DNA from: HGM13006 sp964518645
GTDB lineage: Bacteria; Bacillota; Clostridia; Oscillospirales; Oscillospiraceae
DNA: 64,000 nt
Direction of reading: 5' to 3'
Assembly (NCBI GenBank): GCA_964518645.1
Contig: CAZFGL010000001.1
Span: forward strand, 1 to 64,000
In this document: positions 1-7,141 of the stretch, piece after piece
How positions within the stretch are numbered: the first letter of the stretch is position 1
How the letters are laid out: each line of letters begins with the position of its first letter
Made by a program: the position numbers and the translations under genes
The notes under the pieces: model-generated
Database searches by the model: none
The model's input: only the letters and a program-made list of their open reading frames with translations
What the model was told of the DNA's origin: nothing

Positions 1-503
1 TCTTCATAGACAGCGGCAGCAGCAATGGGATAATGGATGTTTTTAAGCATCCCGGCAGCAGCCTGGCGCTGAGCATCCGCAGTACCGTTCATGGTCAGGA
101 ACCCGTCCAGCCATTCATCGGTCATAACCGGAGATACGACCACCGTCGCATTGGGTTTTTTCACAAAGGTGTCAAGGTCACAGATGAAAATATTTCCGTC
201 ACGCAGCCGCTGGTAGCCCTTCTCCTGAAGCAGCGTCTCCAGATGATTCAGCCGTTCCTGCTCCACGCCCTCGTGAAGCTTAAAGATTGAAAGATTCAGG
301 TCAGACGCCTGATACAGTCCCTCCACATAGGAAACCTTCTCCGGCACAGGAAGGACTTCGGCATACATGGGATTTGCACAGTTCACCCGATAGGTAAAGC
401 CGCCACCGAAACGCACCGCCCAGCCATCATACTGAACCGTCTGAAGGGCAGGAAACGCATTGGCCTGAAGCTCCTCATAAAGGGTAATATTTGCAGAGTT
501 CAT
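1..503 (-). CDS. GNAT-type acetyltransferase, partial at window edge
   Basis: The reading frame starts at an ATG whose complement is at 501-503, about 7 bases after a GGGAGTG ribosome site, and stays open for 167 codons to the left edge, so the C-terminus is missing. The protein begins MNSANITLYEELQANAFPAL and contains TYRVNCANPMY, LYQASDLNLSIFKLH and VVSPVMTDEWLDGF. This layout, with an aromatic substrate-facing N-terminal half, resembles the two-domain GNAT acetyltransferases. The acetyl-CoA loop would lie beyond the edge and cannot be checked. It is the last gene seen in the rimM-trmD-sirtuin-HAD run, all on the minus strand. Assignment to GNAT is by overall pattern only; the acceptor is unknown. 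Confidence 0.6.
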   Translation of the reverse strand, partial: MNSANITLYEELQANAFPALQTVQYDGWAVRFGGGFTYRVNCANPMYAEVLPVPEKVSYVEGLYQASDLNLSIFKLHEGVEQERLNHLETLLQEKGYQRLRDGNIFICDLDTFVKKPNATVVVSPVMTDEWLDGFLTMNGTADAQRQAAAGMLKNIHYPIAAAAVYE

Positions 504-550
504 GGGTATCACTCCCGATTGGTTTTTCTTAATATTATTGTAGCGTTTTT

Positions 551-1198
551 TCAGGCTTTTTGCAATCCCTTTTCCAGGATCCTGTCCAATTCCTCCATGC
601 TGTCCACCACCGGCACACCGGCAGTGACCAGATCCGCTCTTGCCTGATGACCGCCACTGAACAATATGCACCGGGTACCCATGGCCTGTGCCGCCTCGAA
701 GTCGTGGAGCGTATCCCCAATCATGACCATCGTATCCGGAGCCATTTTCTGTTCCCCGATCCACTGCTTTGCCCGTTCCACCTTGCCAGTCGCCATAAGG
801 TCATCTGCCCCAAGGATCTGAGAGAAATAATGCTGGATCCCAAAGCGTTCGGTATCATTATGTATGATCTCCCGGTTCCCCGACGTGAGGATGATCTGCG
901 GAATCCCCTGCTCCTGTATTTTCTTCAGCAGTGGCTCCACATTCCGGTGCAGGGCGCAGAAATACTTTGGATAGAGTTCGTAAAACTCATCTCCAATGGT
1001 CTCCATGGAAATGGTGTTCATGTCAAACAGATGCTCGTAGAATTTCCGAATTGGGGTGTCCATATAGGCATAATACTGTTCCATGGTGATAGGCTCCATC
1101 CCCCTTCGGATGAGCATTCCGTTCGTCGCACGCCGGGATGCCTCTGCGTCATCCGCCAGCGTCCCGTTCCAGTCCCATATAATACAGGAATAATTCAT
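551..1198 (-). CDS. HAD-superfamily hydrolase, phosphoglycolate phosphatase-like
   Basis: A 215-residue soluble protein. Motif I is DWNGTLADD near residue 9, a DxNGT version of the HAD DxDGT nucleophile motif. Motif II is LTSGNRE around residue 105, a conserved Lys lies in the ATGKVERAKQW region, and motif III/IV is MIGDTLHDFEAA. The helical cap sits between motifs I and II, as in class-I phosphoglycolate phosphatases. The ATG at 1198 follows AAAGGAG. The family removes phosphate from small phosphorylated metabolites; the substrate here cannot be told. It lies 84 bases after the sirtuin gene and 47 bases before the GNAT gene, probably in the same transcript. Confidence 0.85.
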   Translation of the reverse strand: MNYSCIIWDWNGTLADDAEASRRATNGMLIRRGMEPITMEQYYAYMDTPIRKFYEHLFDMNTISMETIGDEFYELYPKYFCALHRNVEPLLKKIQEQGIPQIILTSGNREIIHNDTERFGIQHYFSQILGADDLMATGKVERAKQWIGEQKMAPDTMVMIGDTLHDFEAAQAMGTRCILFSGGHQARADLVTAGVPVVDSMEELDRILEKGLQKA

Positions 1199-1232
1199 AC
1201 ACTGCTCCTTTGCTTTTTCTGCCGATGAAACA

Positions 1233-1271
1233 CAGGAAGCGGCGTATCCAGAAGATCCTGCCGCTTCCCTG
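1233..1271 (-). other. Stem-loop between sirtuin and HAD genes
   Basis: Inverted repeat GGAAGCGGC / GCCGCTTCC, with a loop of about 16 bases, sits in the 84-base gap just after the sirtuin stop codon. No run of T follows on the minus strand, so it is more likely an mRNA processing or stability element, or a weak terminator, than a strong intrinsic terminator. Confidence 0.4.
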
Positions 1272-1282
1272 TCAACATATTG

Positions 1283-2011
1283 TTATACCTGAGAGAACAC
1301 CTGTCCGATCGGTTCCCGGATCACCAGATCTGCTCTGGAATCATACCCGGTGGCGTCCCGGTTGATCAATACCAGCCGATTTCCTTCATAATATCGAAGC
1401 AGTCCCGCTGCCGGATACACCGTCAGGGAGGTTCCCCCTACAATCAGCATATCCGCTCCGGCAATGGCGTTCACAGCCCCCTCAATACAGTCCTGATCCA
1501 GTCCCTCTTCGTACAGAACCACATCCGGCTTGATCACCCCGCCACAGCTACAGTGGGGAACGCCCGGCTGCCGGATCATATTGGCCCCGGGGATCCCGTC
1601 ATAGCGCTTTCCGCATTTGACGCACCGGTTCTGGTAGATAGAACCGTGAAGGTTATAGACACACTGGCTCCCCGCCTTTTCATGAAGTCCATCGCAGTTC
1701 TGGGTTACAATGGCAGTCAGCTTTCCCGCCCGCTCCAGCTCTGCAAGGCGCAGATGTGCCTGATTGGGTTCAATGTCATCCGGCGGCATGAAATACGTCC
1801 GGTAAAAATCATAAAACTCTTCCATATGTGTCTTGTAGAATGTATGGGACAGCATGGTTTCCGGTGAATAAGGGAACTTCATATTATAAAGTCCGTCCGC
1901 ACTGCGAAAATCCTTCACGCCGGATTCCGTGGACACACCCGCCCCGCCGAAGAACACAATACGGTTGGATTCACGGATCCACTGTTTCAGAGTGCTTATG
2001 CTTTCGTTCAT
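1283..2011 (-). CDS. cobB: Sir2-family NAD-dependent protein deacylase (sirtuin)
   Basis: A 242-residue sirtuin, normal length for bacteria. Visible signatures are the NAD-binding GGAGVSTESGVKDFR near residue 18, TQNCDGLHEKAG with the catalytic His of the LHG segment following (YNLHGSIY), a zinc site made of CVKC and CSC pairs, and GTSLTVYPAA towards the C-terminus. The ATG at 2011 is preceded by GGGAGGAATATCAG, a good ribosome site. The frame stays open further upstream, but that part only overlaps trmD. The start overlaps the trmD end by 41 bases, so the two are translationally coupled. It would remove acyl groups from lysines using NAD; targets are unknown. Confidence 0.92.
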   Translation of the reverse strand: MNESISTLKQWIRESNRIVFFGGAGVSTESGVKDFRSADGLYNMKFPYSPETMLSHTFYKTHMEEFYDFYRTYFMPPDDIEPNQAHLRLAELERAGKLTAIVTQNCDGLHEKAGSQCVYNLHGSIYQNRCVKCGKRYDGIPGANMIRQPGVPHCSCGGVIKPDVVLYEEGLDQDCIEGAVNAIAGADMLIVGGTSLTVYPAAGLLRYYEGNRLVLINRDATGYDSRADLVIREPIGQVFSQV

Positions 2012-2765
2012 TCTGATATTCCTCCCATTCCGCTTCCAGTTCCGCAATAAACTTTTTCTCTGCCCGAGTTTTGCGGGGCAGGGAGATTTTTTCCGCCATA
2101 TCCGGACGACGCTCCCGGGTTCTGAAGATGGACTGTTTCTTTCTCCAGCGATCCACCAGCTGATGATTCCCGCTGAGCAGCACCGGCGGCACTGCCAGTC
2201 CATGCCACACCTCAGGCCGGGAATACTGGGGATATTCCAGCAGTCCGTTCCAGTGGCTCTCGTCCTCATAACAGGCAGATTCACTCAAAACCCCCGGCAC
2301 CAGTCTGCACACCGCATCAGTCACCGTCATGGCCGCCAGTTCTCCCCCGGTAAGGACAAAATCACCAATGGAGATTTCCTCGTCCACGCATTCGTCAATA
2401 AACCGCTGGTCGATCCCCTCATAGTGGCCGCACACCAGAATCAGATTATCATACTGGGACAGGCGCTTGGCATCCTCTTCGCAGAAGGTTTTTCCACAGG
2501 GGGACATATAAATGGTATGGGCATGACCACCGATCTCATCCTGTACCGCCGTCCAGCACCGATACAGAGGATCCGCCGTCATCACTGCCCCCTGCCCTCC
2601 GCCGTAGGGGTAATCATCCACCTGATTCTGCCGGTTGGTGGTGTAATCCCGGATCTGATGGGCCTCCAGATGCAGTATTCCTTTTTTCTGTGCCCGTCCC
2701 AGAATACTCTCTCCAAAAATGGCATTCATGGTATCGGGAAACAGGGTCAAAACGTCTACTCTCAT
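1971..2765 (-). CDS. trmD: tRNA (guanine-37-N1)-methyltransferase TrmD
   Basis: A 264-residue SPOUT-class enzyme that methylates G37 beside the anticodon using S-adenosylmethionine, preventing +1 frameshifting. It begins MRVDVLTLFPD and shows the family hallmarks YPYGGGQGAVM near residue 55, VCGHYEGIDQR near residue 111 and SIGDFVLTGGELAA near residue 131, which form the trefoil knot that holds the cofactor. Its ATG overlaps the rimM stop codon in an ATGA arrangement, the usual rimM-trmD coupling. The C-terminus extends 41 bases into the sirtuin gene. Confidence 0.97.
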   Translation of the reverse strand: MRVDVLTLFPDTMNAIFGESILGRAQKKGILHLEAHQIRDYTTNRQNQVDDYPYGGGQGAVMTADPLYRCWTAVQDEIGGHAHTIYMSPCGKTFCEEDAKRLSQYDNLILVCGHYEGIDQRFIDECVDEEISIGDFVLTGGELAAMTVTDAVCRLVPGVLSESACYEDESHWNGLLEYPQYSRPEVWHGLAVPPVLLSGNHQLVDRWRKKQSIFRTRERRPDMAEKISLPRKTRAEKKFIAELEAEWEEYQNERKHKHSETVDP

Positions 2766-3253
2766 TCTGTAGCCATTCCTTCCAGCAGCTTAACCCGGAT
2801 ATACCCCTCGTCCACGTTAACGTCCTCAAGGAATTCCGACACCGCCGGGATCATGTATTCCTTCTCACCCTTCACAATATAAACGTCATTGGCAGGGCCG
2901 GTGTACACGTCCTTCAGAGTACCGATCTCTTTCCCGTCGGCAAACACCGGCAGACCGATCAAATCGGAGATAAACACCCGGCCCTCTGCGATTTTTGCAG
3001 AATCCCGGTCTATCTTTACGATTTTCCCCCGGTAGGTCTGGGCAGCAGACACATCGTCCACCCCTTCCAGCTTACACAGAAGCATCCCCTTGTGAACGCG
3101 GGCCTCCGACACCTTATACGCCTTTCCATCAATATAGAAGGTTTTAAACGCCTTTAAAAACTCCGGGCCGTCGCACCAGGGCATCACCTTGATTTCTCCA
3201 CGAATTCCGTGGGTGTTGACGATTTCACCGGCTTCCAGATATTTTTCTTTCAT
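2762..3253 (-). CDS. rimM: 16S rRNA processing protein RimM
   Basis: A 163-residue ribosome assembly factor that binds S19 and helps mature the 30S head. The N-terminal RimM domain starts with AGEIVNTHGIRGEIKV, and the C-terminal PRC-barrel (from about residue 92) includes IGLPVFADGKEIGTLKDV and the closing PAVSEFLEDV segment. The start at 3253 follows CAAAGGAG; an in-frame upstream extension to 3382 runs through the promoter and is rejected. It leads the minus-strand operon, with a promoter at 3284-3312. Confidence 0.95.
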   Translation of the reverse strand: MKEKYLEAGEIVNTHGIRGEIKVMPWCDGPEFLKAFKTFYIDGKAYKVSEARVHKGMLLCKLEGVDDVSAAQTYRGKIVKIDRDSAKIAEGRVFISDLIGLPVFADGKEIGTLKDVYTGPANDVYIVKGEKEYMIPAVSEFLEDVNVDEGYIRVKLLEGMATE

Positions 3254-3283
3254 TATTTCTGCTCCTTTGGGAGATTTTTCTCC

Positions 3284-3312
3284 ATTATACCATGCGCAAA
3301 AAACCGGCGCAA
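3284..3312 (-). promoter_or_regulatory. Sigma-A-type promoter for rimM operon
   Basis: On the minus strand TTGCGC (3307-3312) and TATAAT (3284-3289) are separated by 17 bases, about 30 bases before the rimM start. Confidence 0.65.
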
Positions 3313-3340
3313 GCCCTGAAAACTTATACCGCCGGTTATA

Positions 3341-3369
3341 TTGACAACCAAAAGGTACAGTGTTACCAT
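3341..3369 (+). promoter_or_regulatory. Sigma-A-type promoter for GNAT-methyltransferase pair
   Basis: A perfect TTGACA (3341-3346), a 17-base spacer and TACCAT (3364-3369) lie about 75 bases before the acetyltransferase ATG at 3444, divergent from the rimM promoter. Confidence 0.6.
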
Positions 3370-3443
3370 GATGATTATTCAAATAACGTGCGATACTTCA
3401 GACCTGAAGCACCCCATCTGCACGGTCACAGGGAGCTGATGCT

Positions 3444-4025
3444 ATGTATACCATTCAAGAACCATTCACCCATCTGGGCACAAAAAAGCTGGAAACATCC
3501 AGACTGATCCTCAGACAGTTTCTTGTCTCTGACGCTCCGGCCATGTACCGAAACTGGGCCGCTGACCCGGAAGTGAGCAAATTTCTCACATGGCCGCCTC
3601 ACGAAAGCCCTGAGGCCACGGCTCAGCTTCTTAAGACCTGGGTAGACAACTATTCTGACCGTGAATATTATCAGTGGGCCATTGTCCTGAAAGAAAACGG
3701 CCCCGAACCCATTGGCAGCATCAGTGCATTTAATCTGGACAATGGCATCCGCAAAGCCGAGATCGGATACTGCATCGGTCAGTCCTGGTGGCACAGGGGG
3801 ATCATGACTGAGGCGCTGGCTGAAGTGATCCGTTTCCTGATCGAAGAGGTGGGTATCCAGCGGATTGAGGCCCGGCACGATCCCGCCAACCCCCATTCCG
3901 GCGCAGTCATGAAAAAATGTGGCATGGCTTACGAAGGCACACTGCGGCGCTGTGAACGAAACAACCAGGGGATTGTGGATGTCTGCGTCTACAGCATTCT
4001 CGGTACATACAAAACCGGACGCTAA
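3444..4025 (+). CDS. GNAT N-acetyltransferase, RimJ/RimL type
   Basis: A 193-residue acetyltransferase of the ribosomal-protein-alanine acetyltransferase-like subgroup. The opening LETSRLILRQFLVSDAPAMY is characteristic, followed by PIGSISAFNLDN and the acetyl-CoA segment IGQSWWHRGIMTEALAEVIRF, then NPHSGAVMKKCGMAYEGTLR near the end. The ATG at 3444 follows CAGGGAGCTGATGCT. It transfers an acetyl group from acetyl-CoA to an amine; the acceptor is not inferable. The next gene starts 12 bases downstream behind its own AAGGAGG, so the two form an operon. Confidence 0.9.
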   Translation: MYTIQEPFTHLGTKKLETSRLILRQFLVSDAPAMYRNWAADPEVSKFLTWPPHESPEATAQLLKTWVDNYSDREYYQWAIVLKENGPEPIGSISAFNLDNGIRKAEIGYCIGQSWWHRGIMTEALAEVIRFLIEEVGIQRIEARHDPANPHSGAVMKKCGMAYEGTLRRCERNNQGIVDVCVYSILGTYKTGR

Positions 4026-4036
4026 GGAGGAACACG

Positions 4037-4816
4037 ATGGAATATCTGAAAAACTACTACGAAAACTATGATGAGGACAGCCGACTGCTCTCCCGCCGGG
4101 GGCAGCTGGAATACCTCACCACCATGGGATACATTCAGGCGTACTTAAAACCCGGCATGCGGATTCTGGAGATTGGAGCAGGCACCGGGCGGTACTCTCT
4201 GGCACTGGCCGCCATGGGATATGAGGTCACCGCAGTGGAGCTGATCCAGCACAATCTGGATATTCTGAAAAGCAAAATCACTCCGGATATGAAGCTGACC
4301 CCGCTGGAGGGGAACGCCATGGATCTTGGGATGCTGGATACTGACAGCTTTGATATCACGCTGCTGCTGGGTCCCATGTATCACCTGTTCGAGGATGCAC
4401 ACAAACGTCAGGCTCTCAGCGAGGCCATCCGGGTCACAAAGCCCGGTGGGGTGATCTTTGCTGCATACTGCATCACAGAAGGCACCATGATCCGATATGC
4501 CTTTGGTCGAAACAACATCATGGATCTCATTGGCCGGAACCTGCTGGATCTGAAAACCTTCGACTGGCGCTCCGATCCCAGTGAATTGTTTGCGCTGGTA
4601 CGGAAATCCGACATTGATAAGCTCATGGAAGGCTTCCCCACCCAGCGGCTCCACTATGTGGCCACCGACGGTCTTTCCTACTTCATGGGCGATACAGTGG
4701 ATCAAATGGATGAAAACACGTTCAAACTTTTCCTGACCTACCACCTGACCATCTGTGAGAATCCTGATCTTGTGGGTGCTACCGCCCATGCGCTGGATAT
4801 ATTCAGACTTACATAA
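4037..4816 (+). CDS. Class I SAM-dependent methyltransferase
   Basis: A 259-residue methyltransferase. Motif I is ILEIGAGTGRYSLALA near residue 44, the acidic post-I residue follows in VTAVEL, and motif IV is FDITLLLGPMYHLF around residue 105. RVTKPGGVIFAAYC matches the motif VI region. A Gly-rich motif I of this form binds S-adenosylmethionine. The C-terminal 100 residues, which set substrate choice, match nothing I recognise. It shares a transcript with the upstream acetyltransferase and ends at a hairpin shared with the converging phosphatase gene. Confidence 0.88.
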   Translation: MEYLKNYYENYDEDSRLLSRRGQLEYLTTMGYIQAYLKPGMRILEIGAGTGRYSLALAAMGYEVTAVELIQHNLDILKSKITPDMKLTPLEGNAMDLGMLDTDSFDITLLLGPMYHLFEDAHKRQALSEAIRVTKPGGVIFAAYCITEGTMIRYAFGRNNIMDLIGRNLLDLKTFDWRSDPSELFALVRKSDIDKLMEGFPTQRLHYVATDGLSYFMGDTVDQMDENTFKLFLTYHLTICENPDLVGATAHALDIFRLT

Positions 4817-4826
4817 TGGATATACA

Positions 4827-4859
4827 AATGCCCTGCCTTGATTTCTAAGGCAGGGCATT
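4827..4859. terminator. Bidirectional hairpin between converging genes
   Basis: A 13-base perfect stem AATGCCCTGCCTT / AAGGCAGGGCATT with a 7-base loop separates the methyltransferase (+) from the PAP2 phosphatase (-). The T-runs on either side are weak, but position and stem strength support termination. Confidence 0.65.
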
Positions 4860-4861
4860 AA

Positions 4862-5524
4862 TTATGTTCGACGTTTTTTTCTCCAGCGAATAAACAACAT
4901 ACCGAATATGTAAAGGGGCAGCGCCGCAATAATATCGATCACAGAATGCTGCTTCACAAAGGCCACAGAGATGCAGATCAGCACCATAAGTACCAGAATG
5001 AAAAGTTTCCATGTAAGAGACGCACTTTTTTCCCGCATCCACAAGGAACCGATTCCAAGGGAATACACTACATGGAGCGAAGGGGTGACACCGGTATTTG
5101 TATCCACCGAGTAGATAAACCCAACGATCTGTGTCAGAAAATTGTCCCGTGGAAACACCTCCGGCCGCAGATCCTGACGACTGGGAAACAGCACATAGAT
5201 TATCATGGCAACCAGCTGCGTCACAATAAAGAACGTCTGAAGGCTCCGGAAATTCTCCACATCATAAAACAGGAAATACAGCAGCGTCCCTGCGATCAGA
5301 GGGTACCAGCTGAAATACGGGATTATGAACCACTCACAAAAGGGGATCACGTCGTCCAGCCCGCAATGTACCGGGGTACAGATCTCAGCGGGGATCAGAT
5401 TTTCCGTCAGAAAATAAAGGGCAAAATACAGCACCCAGCCCAGCAACAGCTTCAGGTGAGAATACTCCGGCGAGCTGATATTATTCAGGCGCAGAGCTTT
5501 GTAGCTCACCACCGGTTTTTTCAT
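4862..5524 (-). CDS. PAP2-family membrane phosphatase
   Basis: A 220-residue integral membrane protein with about six hydrophobic segments. The phosphatase signature is present in a variant form: PSRQDLRPEV (motif 1 position), PSLHVVYS near residue 148 (motif 2, PSxH) and VAFVKQHSVIDIIA near residue 190 (motif 3, HxxxD with Lys near the usual Arg). The start at 5524 is chosen because GGAGGGAG sits 6 bases upstream; an alternative ATG at 5539 would lack a ribosome site. The family dephosphorylates lipid phosphates such as phosphatidic acid or undecaprenyl-pyrophosphate at the membrane face. The exact substrate is unknown. Confidence 0.82.
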   Translation of the reverse strand: MKKPVVSYKALRLNNISSPEYSHLKLLLGWVLYFALYFLTENLIPAEICTPVHCGLDDVIPFCEWFIIPYFSWYPLIAGTLLYFLFYDVENFRSLQTFFIVTQLVAMIIYVLFPSRQDLRPEVFPRDNFLTQIVGFIYSVDTNTGVTPSLHVVYSLGIGSLWMREKSASLTWKLFILVLMVLICISVAFVKQHSVIDIIAALPLYIFGMLFIRWRKKRRT

Positions 5525-5568
5525 AGGCACTCCCTCCAACCTCAGCCACAGCAGGATATACTCCTTGC

Positions 5569-5596
5569 ATTATAGCACCCCACCGGAACCTGTCAA
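5569..5596 (-). promoter_or_regulatory. Sigma-A-type promoter for PAP2 phosphatase
   Basis: On the minus strand a perfect TTGACA (5591-5596), a 16-base spacer and a perfect TATAAT (5569-5574) lie 45 bases before the start. Confidence 0.75.
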
Positions 5597-5762
5597 GGGG
5601 CTTTCCGTCCCGTTTTCAGTAAAGTTTTCTCAAGCTGGCACGATTCTTGCAGTACATATATCACAACGTCTTTGTGGGATTTCTCCGGATTTTTATGCAC
5701 ATTGCACTACACTTTTTGTCATTTCAGGACAAAAACAGACCCGCTTTCCTAAGGAATCCCCA

Positions 5763-5791
5763 TTGCGTCCATACACCCGTTTTCGTATAAT
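5763..5791 (+). promoter_or_regulatory. Sigma-A-type promoter for MaoC-like/SBP operon
   Basis: TTGCGT (5763-5768), a 17-base spacer and TATAAT (5786-5791) precede the ribosome site AAGGAGG at 5813-5819. Confidence 0.65.
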
Positions 5792-5829
5792 AAAATCAGC
5801 GCTATAATTAAAAAGGAGGCACGATTCCC

Positions 5830-7104
5830 TTGATGATTCCGGAAAAATACGAAATTTTTTATCCCAATGTATACACGCCTCAGGAGCAGGCCGCCATTGA
5901 CCGCATGCTGAAGGGCGATATGGGAGGCCCTCCCGGTGGCCCACCCATGATGAAGGAGCAGGTCTACCAGAAGGAAAAACTCCACGAGATCATTATGCGT
6001 ATGCATGCAGAGCAGATCATTCCCGATAACCCTCTGTACAACGATCCGGAGTATGCAAAAAACACCTGGTACGGCGGACTTCCCATTATCCCCGGTTATG
6101 TGGAGGCGCTGGCTATGGCCATGCTGCCCCGGGAGTTGGGAGATATGTGTATGCCCGATACACAGCTTCCCGGCGACGCATACGATCATCAGGTGGAGTA
6201 TTTCGCCCCCATCATCGCCGGAGATAAGGTCACTTCCCGTCCCGGCCCTGTGGAGCTGGTGGACGTTACCCCCGCGGAGGGCAGTATTGTCCGCTGCTTC
6301 GTTTTGATCGCTTCGGCAGATATTATCAACCAGCGGGGTGAGGTCGTTGGCCGTTCCACCACACGTTTCCCTAATTTCCGCTGTCGGCTGAAGCCGGGCA
6401 TGGAGCCGGATGCCTTTGTACATCCCTTCAACCGGTATATGCACCCTGCGCATCAGTACACCGATGCGGATTACGATCTTCTGAAGGAGATCTGGCAGAA
6501 CGAGAAGATCCGCGGTGCCGAGGTGCTCTACTGGGATGATGTTCAGGTCGGTGATTACACCTGGACCACTGCCGAGGCCCCGGTAACTCAGATGGACATG
6601 ATCCGCATGTACGGCCAGGAGCTGGTCGGCTGTGAGTCTGTGAAGGGTCAGGTGCTCAGCGGCCGTATCCGGGGCAGCAAGAACCAGTACGGTGTATACG
6701 AGAATATCATAAGCCATTACAAAGCTGACCGCAGTCCCTTCTACAACTATACCGGCCGTGATTTCTGCGTCCGGAATGTGACCAACTGGGCAGGCGACCA
6801 TGGCTTTATCACCATGGTGAACTGGCGCATGGTCAACGACTTTGAACCGGAAAAGCAGGCGAACCCCTTCCCGGAGGGCTTCTACCGGGAGAGCTATCTG
6901 CTGAAAGTACCGGAACTCCGGGAAAAGGGTGCATTTATCAACACCCATGGCATGGGCCCTGACTGTGCCATCACCAGGGGCTATGTATATGACAAATACG
7001 AGAAGGACGGACAGTATTATGTGGACATCGCCCTCTGGTGTGAAGATCTGGACGGCAATTACCACACCGAGTGTGGCATCACTGTACGACTTCCCAAAAA
7101 ATAA
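5830..7104 (+). CDS. Double-hotdog MaoC-like dehydratase-family protein with Gly-Pro insert
   Basis: A 424-residue protein; translation starts at TTG 5830 or the adjacent ATG 5833 behind AAGGAGG. The N-terminal half resembles the FAS1-like/MaoC N-terminal dehydratase domain (DNPLYNDPEYAKNTWYGG, then VEYFAPIIAGDKV and NQRGEVVGRSTTRF). The second half begins VLYWDDVQVGDYTW, typical of the second hotdog, and contains NWAGDHGFITMVNW. The catalytic Asp-His pair of R-specific enoyl hydratases is not evident; NPLY replaces NPIH. A short insert, MGGPPGGPPMMK (about residues 31-42), is out of place in this fold. A paralogue lies at 35102-36487. It is co-transcribed with the solute-binding lipoprotein 37 bases downstream. 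A role on acyl-CoA-like substrates is family inference. Confidence 0.7.
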   Translation: MMIPEKYEIFYPNVYTPQEQAAIDRMLKGDMGGPPGGPPMMKEQVYQKEKLHEIIMRMHAEQIIPDNPLYNDPEYAKNTWYGGLPIIPGYVEALAMAMLPRELGDMCMPDTQLPGDAYDHQVEYFAPIIAGDKVTSRPGPVELVDVTPAEGSIVRCFVLIASADIINQRGEVVGRSTTRFPNFRCRLKPGMEPDAFVHPFNRYMHPAHQYTDADYDLLKEIWQNEKIRGAEVLYWDDVQVGDYTWTTAEAPVTQMDMIRMYGQELVGCESVKGQVLSGRIRGSKNQYGVYENIISHYKADRSPFYNYTGRDFCVRNVTNWAGDHGFITMVNWRMVNDFEPEKQANPFPEGFYRESYLLKVPELREKGAFINTHGMGPDCAITRGYVYDKYEKDGQYYVDIALWCEDLDGNYHTECGITVRLPKK

Positions 7105-7141
7105 AACCAATCGGGACTTAATTAAGAAGGAGTGTGTATCC

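Larger units (their letters stand above)
5525..5829. other. Divergent intergenic region, 305 bases
   Basis: This gap between the PAP2 gene (-) and the MaoC-like gene (+) holds one clear promoter for each direction (5569-5596 minus, 5763-5791 plus). I see no further gene, riboswitch fold or repeat in it. Confidence 0.6.

Noticed and set aside
2012..2284. An N-terminal extension of the sirtuin
   Set aside because: It runs inside trmD in another frame; the sirtuin motif set starts just after the ATG at 2011, which has its own ribosome site.
7105..7141. A 12-base match (AACCAATCGGGA) between this leader and that of the first gene (minus strand, about 512-523)
   Set aside because: A match this short is expected by chance in 64 kb, and no surrounding sequence is shared.
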